Of a stretch of 64,000 nt of DNA, positions 16,636 through 24,635 are shown in pieces. Position 1 is the first letter of the stretch. Each line of letters begins with the position of its first letter. A program made the translations under genes and the position numbers. This DNA comes from Providencia alcalifaciens (GTDB lineage: Bacteria; Pseudomonadota; Gammaproteobacteria; Enterobacterales; Enterobacteriaceae), in NCBI RefSeq assembly GCF_915403165.1, contig NZ_OU659204.1:868001-932000 (forward strand), written 5' to 3'. The notes under the pieces are model-generated. The model did not search any database. It was given only the letters and a program-made list of their open reading frames with translations, and was not told the origin of the DNA.

Positions 16636-16758
16636 TACTCGTCATACTTTGAACCGCAGCGTTGTTGGCTGCGCTCAGCTACTCGGGTCACATACTTGTG
16701 TATGCTCCCCGAGATAGCTTCGCTTACCGCCTAGCTGCAATTCAAATTATTTAGAGTA
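16636..16758. repeat. ERIC-like element, copy 7 (full length)
   Basis: Second member of dimer B, nearly identical to copy 5 at an offset of 226 bp. It ends 26 bp from the betT-like stop codon. Confidence 0.85.
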
Positions 16759-16783
16759 TGCATTTGGGGCATATTTTTAGCGA

Positions 16784-18790
16784 TTACTTGCCGAGCAAGT
16801 GCAAGAAATGAATATGTTTTTCATATTGGTCGAGGATGTCATGAATGATTTGCTCTTTCGCCCAGCCCATCACGTCGTAATCCTGCCCACCTTCTTTTAA
16901 GTGAATTTCTGCGCGGTAGTATTTTTGCTCTTCACTGCGCTCTTCATCATTTTCTGTTCCCATACCTGCAAGGGCAAAGGCCGGCTGAATATAGTAACGT
17001 AGGCGAACTTCATAGAAAAAGTTCATATCTTCGCCTAAATCCACCTCAAATCCGATCCTATCGTCTTTATCTGTATGGATATGGCAAACCGTGCCCTGTT
17101 TGGCGAGTTCCTCAGAAACCATCTCCATGGATGGCTTCACGGACTCTTCCATAAAACGTTTTACATGAGCGCGTTTTGGGAAGTAGACAATATTACGTAA
17201 ACGGCGTTGCCATGGAATAGGGTTACGGCTTGCGGTTGGTGCAATGGTAGCTAATTGCTGGCTATCGCGTTTATAGGCATCCACGCGCAAGGCTTTAAAT
17301 AATCCATAAATAGAGATAAGTAATACGATAACAAACGGTAGGGCACTAGCGATTGTCAAGGTTTGCAAGGCTTGTAGGCCGCCAGCAAGTAACATGACGA
17401 TTGCCACAACCCCCATTAAACCCGCCCAGAAAATACGTTGCCAGACAGGCGTATCGGAATCGCCTCCTGAGGCGAGGGTATCGACCACCATGGCACCGGA
17501 GTCTGCGGAGGTAACAAAGAATACCACCACCATCAACATGGCGAAGAAAGATAATACCGTTGAGAACGGGAAGTAAGTTAGAAACTCAAATAGGGCGAGG
17601 GAAACATTAGATTGAACAGTTTCGGCTAAGCGAGTTGCACCTTGATTTTTAATTAAATCAATGGCGGTATTTCCAAAGAATGTCATCCACATCAGTGTGA
17701 AACCAGCCGGAACAAACAGCACGCCAGTGACAAACTCACGAATGGTACGGCCGCGAGAAATTCTTGCGATAAACATCCCAACAAACGGTGACCATGATAG
17801 CCACCAACCCCAATACAGTAGTGTCCAGCCCCCTAGCCAATCACTGGATTTGGGTTCGTAGGCATATAAATTAAACGTTTTGCTGACGATCTCTGAGAGG
17901 TATCCCCCAGTATTTTCCACAAAGGATTTTAGCAATAATACCGTGGGGCCTAAGATCACAATTAGCAACAATAGGAGGAAGGCAAGACCGAGGTTCAGCT
18001 CAGATAAAATGCGGATCCCTTTATCTAACCCAGATACGACGGATAAGGTCGCGAGAGCCGTGAAGGTGATAATCAAACCAACTTGCACGGTCTCATTCAC
18101 CGGTAAACCGAACAGGTGGTTCATTCCCGCGTTAACTTGCAGTACCCCAAAGCCTAGAGAGGTCGCGACACCAAACACGGTACCGACCACCGCAAACACA
18201 TCTACAGCATGACCTAAAGGACCATAAATTCGGTCACCAATAATCGGGTATAGGGCTGAGCGTAGGGTGAGTGGTAAACCGTGGCGATAGCTAAAAAAGG
18301 CCAAAATTAAAGCGACAATGGCGTAGATAGCCCAAGCGTGTAATCCCCAATGGAAGAACGTTAGGCGCATGGCTTCTTTGGCGGCTTCTACGGTTTGTGG
18401 ATCCCCCACTGGTGGGTTGAGATAGTGCATGACAGGCTCGGCAACGCCGAAGAACATCAAGCCGATCCCCATACCCGCGGAGAACAACATGGCAAACCAA
18501 GAGACATAGCTGAAGTTGGGCTGTGCGTGGTCAGGACCTAATTTTATCTGTCCATAACGCGAGAGTCCCAGATAAGTCACACTCAACAAAATGATGGCTA
18601 CAGCAAGAATGTAGAACCAACTGGCGTTGTTAAATAGGTTCTTTTGAAGATGACTTAGATGAGATTCTGCCATTTCAGGCATTAAGGCGGCAAAACCGAC
18701 GATAAGCATAATAATGATAGCCGAACTGTAAAATACAGGGGGGCTGATTTTGGTACGTAATTTTTTGTTTTCAGTCACGTTTTGACTCAT
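16784..18790 (-). CDS. betT: BCCT-family betaine/choline transporter (BetT-like)
   Basis: The 668-residue protein has about twelve transmembrane helices. The BCCT signature GGWTLLYWGWWLSWSPFVGM lies near residue 320, and FSAGMGIGLMFFGVAEP near 105. A C-terminal cytoplasmic tail of about 160 residues makes it the long, BetT-like form (E. coli BetT has 677 aa). In that subfamily the tail tunes uptake to osmotic strength. The likely substrate is choline, with betaine or carnitine as alternatives. No betIBA genes are adjacent. The upstream 627-bp gap holds no other gene; downstream lie ERIC repeats. Confidence 0.75.
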   Translation of the reverse strand: MSQNVTENKKLRTKISPPVFYSSAIIIMLIVGFAALMPEMAESHLSHLQKNLFNNASWFYILAVAIILLSVTYLGLSRYGQIKLGPDHAQPNFSYVSWFAMLFSAGMGIGLMFFGVAEPVMHYLNPPVGDPQTVEAAKEAMRLTFFHWGLHAWAIYAIVALILAFFSYRHGLPLTLRSALYPIIGDRIYGPLGHAVDVFAVVGTVFGVATSLGFGVLQVNAGMNHLFGLPVNETVQVGLIITFTALATLSVVSGLDKGIRILSELNLGLAFLLLLLIVILGPTVLLLKSFVENTGGYLSEIVSKTFNLYAYEPKSSDWLGGWTLLYWGWWLSWSPFVGMFIARISRGRTIREFVTGVLFVPAGFTLMWMTFFGNTAIDLIKNQGATRLAETVQSNVSLALFEFLTYFPFSTVLSFFAMLMVVVFFVTSADSGAMVVDTLASGGDSDTPVWQRIFWAGLMGVVAIVMLLAGGLQALQTLTIASALPFVIVLLISIYGLFKALRVDAYKRDSQQLATIAPTASRNPIPWQRRLRNIVYFPKRAHVKRFMEESVKPSMEMVSEELAKQGTVCHIHTDKDDRIGFEVDLGEDMNFFYEVRLRYYIQPAFALAGMGTENDEERSEEQKYYRAEIHLKEGGQDYDVMGWAKEQIIHDILDQYEKHIHFLHLLGK

Positions 18791-19417
18791 AACGACCTTC
18801 TTTGATTTTTATTTTATTTTTTGCATACCAATCTTAAGGGGGCATGCGGCGAGCTGTCCTTCTGAATGAAACAATAGGCTATTGCGAAAGGGTTTCCCTA
18901 TAGGAAACGAAATAGAAAGAACAATAAAATGGCTAAATTGTGAGCGTTGATAACGGTGATTTACGGCTGAATTATCAACAAAAATTGGTAAGTGGTGACC
19001 CCCTTTGAACCCGGTTATGAACAAAAAACGAAAGGGTATACTGCCATGGTAGGCATCAATGATCAACCTAGGGATAAAAATGAGATATATTTAAGGTTAA
19101 AATATCATGTTATTTATCATGCGATTGCAATTTAAATGTGGTAAATATTGAGATTAATAATATGAAGTAAATCAGATGAGTAAAATCCTCGGTTATGTCT
19201 GTAAAAATTGATAACAATTCAACGATCTATAGAGACTGTTGAAGATAATTATTTACCATTATTTAGCGGATATGCAGCCACTTAACATAAGTGCAGTACA
19301 TAAAAATTAAAAATCGAATAGCTGGCATAATAATCCTTTGAATAATAAAATATTATTCGAAAATAAAAGTTAAATAGGGGGTGTTTTCCCGTATTTAACT
19401 TTTAATTAAACGCGTAT
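18791..19417. other. Intergenic region upstream of betT-like gene
   Basis: 627 bp without a credible gene. An 85-aa frame on the minus strand (18809-19066) has no recognisable features or ribosome site. A near-palindrome GTTTCC-CTATA-GGAAAC lies at 18892-18908, about 100 bp before the betT start, and could be a regulator site. The far end holds the terminator of the lipoprotein gene. Confidence 0.5.
19365..19403 (-). terminator. Rho-independent terminator of the lipoprotein gene
   Basis: A perfect 12-bp stem AAAAGTTAAATA/TATTTAACTTTT is extended by GC pairs around a short loop. It lies 15 bp after the stop of the gene at 19418 and is followed by a T-rich run on the minus strand. Confidence 0.75.
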
Positions 19418-19885
19418 TTAGAACTTATAAATACCATCAATTTGTTTGATCCACCAAAGACCATTGGCATCTTTGACTAGGTCAATACTTGAGCTTTCTT
19501 CGAGCCATTCGGTAGGACTATGGCGAGTGACATAAGGCAGCTCAATACGGTAATAATAGGTACGAGCAGTGTCATGCTTATCTTTAGTCATCTCTCTCAT
19601 TTTCAGGTTTTTATAACCGCCCCCATTTTTGATGTATTTACCAATATTTTCAACGGCAACAAAAATAAGGCTAGCTTCTGGATCTTCATTTATTTCAGTT
19701 AATTCACTTGGTAATAAAATATTTTTTATTGTATTTGAGTTACCGGTATAGAAAGCTTCAATGTAGGTTTGTGCTACGGAATCAGGGGATGTTTGGTCGG
19801 CTTTTTTCCCAAAACCAGGTAAGGATGCACAAGCTGATAAGAAGAAGATAAAGATAAATACAGTTGCCACTCTCAATGAACGCAT
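19418..19885 (-). CDS. Putative lipoprotein, DUF4878/SnoaL-like fold
   Basis: The 155-residue protein starts with a lipoprotein signal peptide and lipobox LSAC (cysteine near residue 19). The mature part has SPDSVAQTYIEAFYTGNSNTI near the N-terminus and WLEESSSIDLVKDANGLWWI near the C-terminus. Such a helix plus beta-sheet layout is seen in DUF4878-type lipoproteins. Residue +2 after the cysteine is alanine, so outer-membrane sorting is expected. It is a single-gene unit with its own strong terminator. Function unknown; the family label is by pattern only. Confidence 0.6.
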   Translation of the reverse strand: MRSLRVATVFIFIFFLSACASLPGFGKKADQTSPDSVAQTYIEAFYTGNSNTIKNILLPSELTEINEDPEASLIFVAVENIGKYIKNGGGYKNLKMREMTKDKHDTARTYYYRIELPYVTRHSPTEWLEESSSIDLVKDANGLWWIKQIDGIYKF

Positions 19886-20156
19886 AATATTTCCTTATTT
19901 TTATTTCCTAAAATGAAACAGCATAATAAGATTAAAAAATAGACAAGCTAAAGAGGAGTAATCTTAATTCGAGTAATCTCAGTCAGTGGAGCTTTATTTT
20001 AAATAAATGAGAGAAACTAATATGATTGAGTCGTGTATTGCTTGAATTGTTGGTCGCTATCGGTATTTATTATTTTATCTTTAGTGGGAGTTGACTAAGG
20101 AGATAAATTGACTCCCCTTAGCCATGATTATTTTGATTTATTTAGTCATCAAAAAC

Positions 20157-20894
20157 TCAAGCACCTTGGCGGGTTGCCGCTAAAACAATTTCACGGATAC
20201 ACACACTTTGTGGCTGGGAATAAGCAAATAGGATTGCATTAGCGACATCTTCTGGGGCTAAAACTTTTCCACCCATATCTTGTTTCCATGATTGGTAACC
20301 AGCTTTAATATCATTGTTGGTTGTATGGCTTAATAGTTCAGTCTCTACAGCACCAGGAGCAATGACGACAACTCTGACATTATGGGGTGAAAGTTCTTCT
20401 CGTAAGTTTTCAGATAACCCATGTACCGCAAATTTTGTCCCCACATAAGCCACATGGTTTGGGAATGTCTTACGTCCAGCGACAGAACTGATATTAATAA
20501 TTGTGCCTGCATTACGCTTAATCATGCCATCGGTGACGGCATGAATTCCATTCAGAAGTCCTTTTACATTCACATCTAACATTTGTGTCCATTCATCAGG
20601 ATTTTGATTTTCAATATTACCAAGTAGCATAATACCGGCATTATTGATGATGGCATCGACGGGACCAAATTGTTGCTCAGCGTCTTTTACTGCAGCTTGA
20701 AATGATTGACGGTCTGTGACATCAACAGCTCGACATAATGTATTGGGTAAATTAAGTGCTTCCATTAACTCAACACGACGGGCTAATAACAGCAATGCAT
20801 GACCCCGCTCAGAAAGTAATTTTGCAGTAGCTTGACCAATACCCGAACTTGCACCAGTGATCACGACCAGAGGTTTGCTATTTTGTATGTTCAT
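20157..20894 (-). CDS. Short-chain dehydrogenase/reductase (SDR) family oxidoreductase
   Basis: The 245-residue protein is a classical SDR. The cofactor loop TGASSGIGQ is at about 14-22, NNAGIMLLG near 85, catalytic serine in NISSVAGR near 138, and YVGTK (Tyr/Lys pair) near 151. The arginine after strand 2 (LARRVE) suggests NADP(H). AGGTGA precedes the ATG. It is divergent from a LysR-type gene 95 bp away that probably controls it. Substrate is not readable; related SDRs act on hydroxy-acids and small carbonyls. Confidence 0.8.
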   Translation of the reverse strand: MNIQNSKPLVVITGASSGIGQATAKLLSERGHALLLLARRVELMEALNLPNTLCRAVDVTDRQSFQAAVKDAEQQFGPVDAIINNAGIMLLGNIENQNPDEWTQMLDVNVKGLLNGIHAVTDGMIKRNAGTIINISSVAGRKTFPNHVAYVGTKFAVHGLSENLREELSPHNVRVVVIAPGAVETELLSHTTNNDIKAGYQSWKQDMGGKVLAPEDVANAILFAYSQPQSVCIREIVLAATRQGA

Positions 20895-20989
20895 TTTTTC
20901 ACCTATAAATATAATTGATGTGTATACTTTAAAATCGAATTAAAATGAAAAAAAATAGTTTATTTTTCTTACAGGCATAAGAAATATCT

Positions 20990-21814
20990 ATGGATAAGCG
21001 ACAACTGAGAGCATTTATTTGTGTATTTGAAGAGCGGAATATCACACATGCCGCTGAATTGCTGCATGTCACACAACCTGCATTATCCTCAACAATAAAA
21101 GCGCTTGAAGATGAACTGGATACGCAATTGTTTATCCGTAAGCCTCGAGGTGTTGATGTCACTGAGCATGCGCGGATGTTGTACCCCCATGCTTGTCGAA
21201 TGATTAATGATATGGATGTGCTTGCCTCGCGTTTTTCAAAACGTCAAAGCCAAACCGAGTTAACGATCGGTATTGAACAAGATATACCATCCTCTTGCTT
21301 AAGCTATCTTTTAGAGGCAATACAACATAATTTAGACCATATTCAATTAACATTAGACCCAGGCTGCACGGGAAATATTCGTTTAGGATGTGAAAGTTTA
21401 CGCTGTGAAGATGAATTATTTATTACGCTTTTTGATGATGACTATGCGCTCGCTTATCCTGTTGACCACCCTATCTCTCAAATAGACGAATTAACGTTAG
21501 CACATCTTTATAATCAGAATTGGATTCTGTACCCAGAGTCTGATTTTCATCAACGGTTTCAATTATTTTATGATTCATCCGTGGGTGGAAATAGCACCAA
21601 TGCGGGGTCATTTTCTTTAGCGTTAGATCTCGTTGAGGCGGGTTTTGGGTTAACGATAGCGCCATCTCTGCTTATTAAATCCCGTTGTCATTTAGCGTAT
21701 CGACAACTGCCCAGTTATCCTCTGCCACATAGAATCGGTATTTGCTATACCATTCAAGCATTAGAAAATTATGGGGTATCGCAATTACTGAGTATTTTAA
21801 ATAAAAGTGTGTAG
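20990..21814 (+). CDS. LysR-family transcriptional regulator
   Basis: The 274-residue regulator has a standard LysR winged HTH: MDKRQLRAFICVFEERNITHAAELLHVTQPALSSTIKALE, in which A-A-LHVTQPALS is the recognition region. An effector domain of reduced length follows, about 25 residues shorter than usual; a short deletion lies between about residues 110 and 125. It is divergent from the SDR gene, the standard arrangement for LysR regulation of a neighbour. Its effector is unknown. A hairpin follows the stop. Confidence 0.8.
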   Translation: MDKRQLRAFICVFEERNITHAAELLHVTQPALSSTIKALEDELDTQLFIRKPRGVDVTEHARMLYPHACRMINDMDVLASRFSKRQSQTELTIGIEQDIPSSCLSYLLEAIQHNLDHIQLTLDPGCTGNIRLGCESLRCEDELFITLFDDDYALAYPVDHPISQIDELTLAHLYNQNWILYPESDFHQRFQLFYDSSVGGNSTNAGSFSLALDLVEAGFGLTIAPSLLIKSRCHLAYRQLPSYPLPHRIGICYTIQALENYGVSQLLSILNKSV

Positions 21815-21833
21815 CAACAAATTCAAATAAATA

Positions 21834-21861
21834 ACGTGCAAGGGAATGCTCACTTGCACGT
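21834..21861. terminator. Hairpin between convergent lysR and lipoprotein genes
   Basis: 9-bp perfect stem ACGTGCAAG/CTTGCACGT with a 10-nt loop, 20 bp after the LysR stop. A T-run (TATTTTTTTG) lies 14 bp further on the plus strand, too far for a classical terminator. It probably serves both convergent genes. Confidence 0.5.
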
Positions 21862-21915
21862 GGGATTGACCACTATTTTTTTGTATTCGCTCAAACTTAA
21901 TCTGACAGTTGCCAG

Positions 21916-22371
21916 TTATTTTTTCGCATCATTCTGCGATTTTAATGCTTCAGTTTTGTTTTTCGCATCAGTAGCGAGTTCGTCAGCTTTGTTAATGGCA
22001 TCTGTTTTCATGTCTTGCGCTTTTTCTGAAAACTCACTAGATGCTTTGTCATACTGTTCTTTGAGTTTATCGGCGGAGTCGGATGCATCTTGTTTCAGCT
22101 CATCCGCTTTTTTCTCACCTTGGTCAGCTAACGCTTTGGCTTTGTCTGAGAGTTCAGATGTTTTGTCAGAAACATCGTTTTTCACATCTTGCGCGGTGGC
22201 TTTTGCGCTATCAGATAACTCAGTCGCTTTTTGCTCAGTCGCGTCTTTTAACTGGGTAGCTTTTTCTTCGACTTGTTGAACCGCGCTGTCTTTTTTGGAT
22301 GAGTCATCACAGCCAGCAACAAGAGTTAATACGCCAGCAACAACAAGAGAAGAAATGATTTTATGTTTCAT
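21916..22371 (-). CDS. Repeat-rich amphipathic lipoprotein (LEA-like 11-mers)
   Basis: The 151-residue protein has a lipoprotein signal with LVAGC (cysteine at 21) followed by DD, which by the +2 rule suggests inner-membrane retention. The remainder is low complexity and highly charged. Near-repeats such as KATELSDSAKA, KTSELSDKAKA, KADELKQDASD and KADELATDAKN recur about every 11 residues, typical of long amphipathic helices in LEA-like or apolipoprotein-like proteins. It is probably a periplasmic helical rod or stress-linked envelope protein. No catalytic domain is seen. It is a single-gene unit, convergent with the LysR gene. Confidence 0.65.
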   Translation of the reverse strand: MKHKIISSLVVAGVLTLVAGCDDSSKKDSAVQQVEEKATQLKDATEQKATELSDSAKATAQDVKNDVSDKTSELSDKAKALADQGEKKADELKQDASDSADKLKEQYDKASSEFSEKAQDMKTDAINKADELATDAKNKTEALKSQNDAKK

Positions 22372-22540
22372 TATTAATTCCTTAACAGGTCATGTTAGAA
22401 AAATACTAATTAAACGGTAAATTCACTTGGGGCTAAAATACCGACATAGACACATCAAAATGTAGCACATGAAATGGCGAAAGATCCATGTAGCGTCTGT
22501 AAAGATGTGTGGGAAGGAGCTTGTGTTAGACGGAGATAGT

Positions 22541-22568
22541 GCGCAAGTGAGTAAACACCCACTTGCGC
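22541..22568 (-). terminator. Hairpin downstream of cptA
   Basis: 9-bp stem GCGCAAGTG/CACTTGCGC with a 10-nt loop, 11 bp past the cptA stop codon. There is no T-run on the minus strand, so it may be a Rho-dependent end or a 3'-protecting hairpin. Confidence 0.45.
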
Positions 22569-22578
22569 TGATTGAGGG

Positions 22579-24288
22579 TTATTTCTTTAAGTCATCATAC
22601 AGCATCATGGATGCTTTATTTTCTGGGTCACCAATCCAACGAGGTTGTGGTTGGTACTCATTGTTAATCAGACTTTTTTGTGGCTCAAATCCGGTGTATT
22701 TCAGACCCGCTAAATCAGACCATGTATAGATAAAATCCATATTGCTGTATGGGCGAGCGGTTTTATCTTTCAAGTCAAATTGATGAGTCTGTAACCATTC
22801 TGGCGACTGCCAAACTAAGAATGGTACGTTGTACATCACTTTGCTTGGCTTGCCTTCGCTACGGCCTAACATTTCATGTGGTGGCGTATCGTAAACATCT
22901 TCACCATGATCGGAGAAGAAGACCAAGAAGCCATTTTCTTTTGAAGAATCGAAATCTTTAATCAGCGTAGAGACCACAAAGTCATTGTAATGCTGAGCAT
23001 TATCATAGGCATTGTAATCTTTGATTTGGTCGCCTTTTAAGTTAGTTGGTACTGGGCTATTGCTATCGGTAAAGATAGTTTTATCTTCAGGATAACGGAA
23101 CTCATAGCGCATATGGGTACCAAGTAGGTGCACCACAATAAATTTCTTCTCAGCAGGATCGGCAAGCGCTTCTTTAAATGGGTCTAATACCACGTCATCA
23201 TAGATACGTGAGCTTTGAGCCATGTCATTATTCAAATAATATTGCTTATCAGTTTGACGAGAGAACGCCGTTAACAGCGTATTTCGCTCAGTCATGGTTT
23301 GCTGGTTAGTGATCCAGAATGTTTTAAAACCTGCTTGCTTCATCATATTCATGATAGATGGGCGGGAATTAAACAGATCAGGCTCCGTCTCTGAAGCAAA
23401 AGTTAAAATTTGCTGCAACGCTTCGATGGTATAAGGACGTGGCGTAACCACATCATTAAAGACCGCCAAGTTGTTTGGATACTGTTTTTCCAGTTGATCA
23501 AGCTCTGGCGTTGTTTGGCGAGAATAGCCATACAAGCTCATTCTGTCGCGGCTGGTGGATTCACCAATCACCAAAACAAACGTTCTTGGGGTATTGCCAT
23601 TGGCATCGGCAAAGTTTTCTAACGGTGGAATTTTGCTGTTGTCGCGGATTAATTCTTCCATGTTTGCCAGTTGGTTCTTATACAGGAAGTAACCACTTAC
23701 AAACTGCCATGGTGCGGCATACGCTAATTTACTGTTAACGTAGGAAACGACGTTCTCAAAAGGACGCTGCTGTTTGATGGCTTTATTGTAGTAAGGCACA
23801 CCAAATAGCACGATCAGAACGAGCGCAGACACAATCACGCGCCCTGGCACTGGCAACGTGACGGGTTTCAAACGTGTCCATAGGAAAATAGCACCGAGGG
23901 TGTAAGCCAAAATCACCGCAATCACTTTAAAGCTCAGATATTGGCGTAAGAATTCACCCGCTTCGTTGGTGTTGGTTTCGAACATCACAAACATCACGCT
24001 TTGGGATAATTGATGCCCATACACCACGAAATAAGCCAGAGCGACGACCGAGGATAGCCATAAAACAATCCCGATTAAGCCTGCCACCAGTTTGATTTTT
24101 CGAGGGAAAAATAGCGCGGGAACGAGCCAAAGTGAGCTATAGAGTAAAGAATCTCTTAACCCGATGGTGTTACTTTGTCCCGTAACAACCACGTACAGCT
24201 GCAGTAAAGATGAAAAATACCAGAAAAATATTAACAGCCAGAACAAGGACATCCAGCTAAACTTTCCTGCTTTTATCGAATTAACCAT
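22579..24288 (-). CDS. cptA: Phosphoethanolamine transferase for lipopolysaccharide core (CptA/EptC)
   Basis: The 569-residue inner-membrane enzyme has five N-terminal transmembrane helices (about residues 1-190) and a periplasmic sulfatase-fold domain. The catalytic threonine lies in VIGESTSRDRMSLYGY near residue 245, and metal ligands in FFSDHGEDVYDTPPHE near 455. Stretches such as QSVMFVMFETNTNEA, SIMNMMKQAGFKTFWITNQQTMT and VVHLLGTHMRYEFRYPE match E. coli EptC/CptA closely. That enzyme adds phosphoethanolamine to the heptose region of the LPS core, rather than lipid A as EptA does. It is monocistronic. Providencia is intrinsically polymyxin resistant, but a role of this gene in that is only a possibility. 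Confidence 0.9.
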   Translation of the reverse strand: MVNSIKAGKFSWMSLFWLLIFFWYFSSLLQLYVVVTGQSNTIGLRDSLLYSSLWLVPALFFPRKIKLVAGLIGIVLWLSSVVALAYFVVYGHQLSQSVMFVMFETNTNEAGEFLRQYLSFKVIAVILAYTLGAIFLWTRLKPVTLPVPGRVIVSALVLIVLFGVPYYNKAIKQQRPFENVVSYVNSKLAYAAPWQFVSGYFLYKNQLANMEELIRDNSKIPPLENFADANGNTPRTFVLVIGESTSRDRMSLYGYSRQTTPELDQLEKQYPNNLAVFNDVVTPRPYTIEALQQILTFASETEPDLFNSRPSIMNMMKQAGFKTFWITNQQTMTERNTLLTAFSRQTDKQYYLNNDMAQSSRIYDDVVLDPFKEALADPAEKKFIVVHLLGTHMRYEFRYPEDKTIFTDSNSPVPTNLKGDQIKDYNAYDNAQHYNDFVVSTLIKDFDSSKENGFLVFFSDHGEDVYDTPPHEMLGRSEGKPSKVMYNVPFLVWQSPEWLQTHQFDLKDKTARPYSNMDFIYTWSDLAGLKYTGFEPQKSLINNEYQPQPRWIGDPENKASMMLYDDLKK

Positions 24289-24635
24289 AAATTTTTAGCT
24301 CTTAATTATTAGTTTCGTTAGGTAACAATCAAAACATAGTCGAAAAATCGTTTTTTAGATAGATAGTTATCGAGTAAGTTCAAATTATATTAAGAATGCA
24401 TTCATTGTAGATAAGGACTAATTTATTACACTGTTTATCAATGATTTTTAAATCACGTATAAATTTTTCTTTTAGGCGCTCATTTAATGATTAACTCATT
24501 AAGAAATGAAGCTTTCCTTCACATTTTTCATTTATTGCATAAGCAATGGAATTGATATTATTCTTTGTTAATCTATTAGCTGGAAATATTGATGGCATTT
24601 AATTGATAGGGGATGCTTAATGCGAGGCATAAACG
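24289..24635. other. cptA-kch divergent intergenic region
   Basis: 347 bp, strongly AT-rich, between divergent cptA and kch-like genes. It must hold both promoters, but no element stands out. I see no gene or strong hairpin in it. Confidence 0.5.

Larger units (their letters stand above)
16306..16783. other. hpaR-betT intergenic gap filled by ERIC elements
   Basis: This 478-bp gap is almost entirely two tandem copies of a 226-bp ERIC dimer. No ORF or conventional terminator is seen; hairpins of the ERIC copies may end the convergent hpaR and betT transcripts. Confidence 0.7.

Noticed and set aside
16307..16758. Four regularly spaced repeats considered as a CRISPR array
   Set aside because: Units are 100-124 bp, abut without spacers and match ERIC; no cas genes are near.
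18809..19066. 85-aa minus-strand open frame upstream of the betT-like gene
   Set aside because: No ribosome site, no recognisable domain, atypical composition for this genome's proteins; lies in a promoter-like gap.
21836..22279. 147-aa plus-strand open frame antisense to the repeat lipoprotein
   Set aside because: Its Ser/Ala/Phe-rich sequence is the complement of the Lys/Ala/Asp repeat codons; the minus-strand frame has the lipobox and ribosome context.
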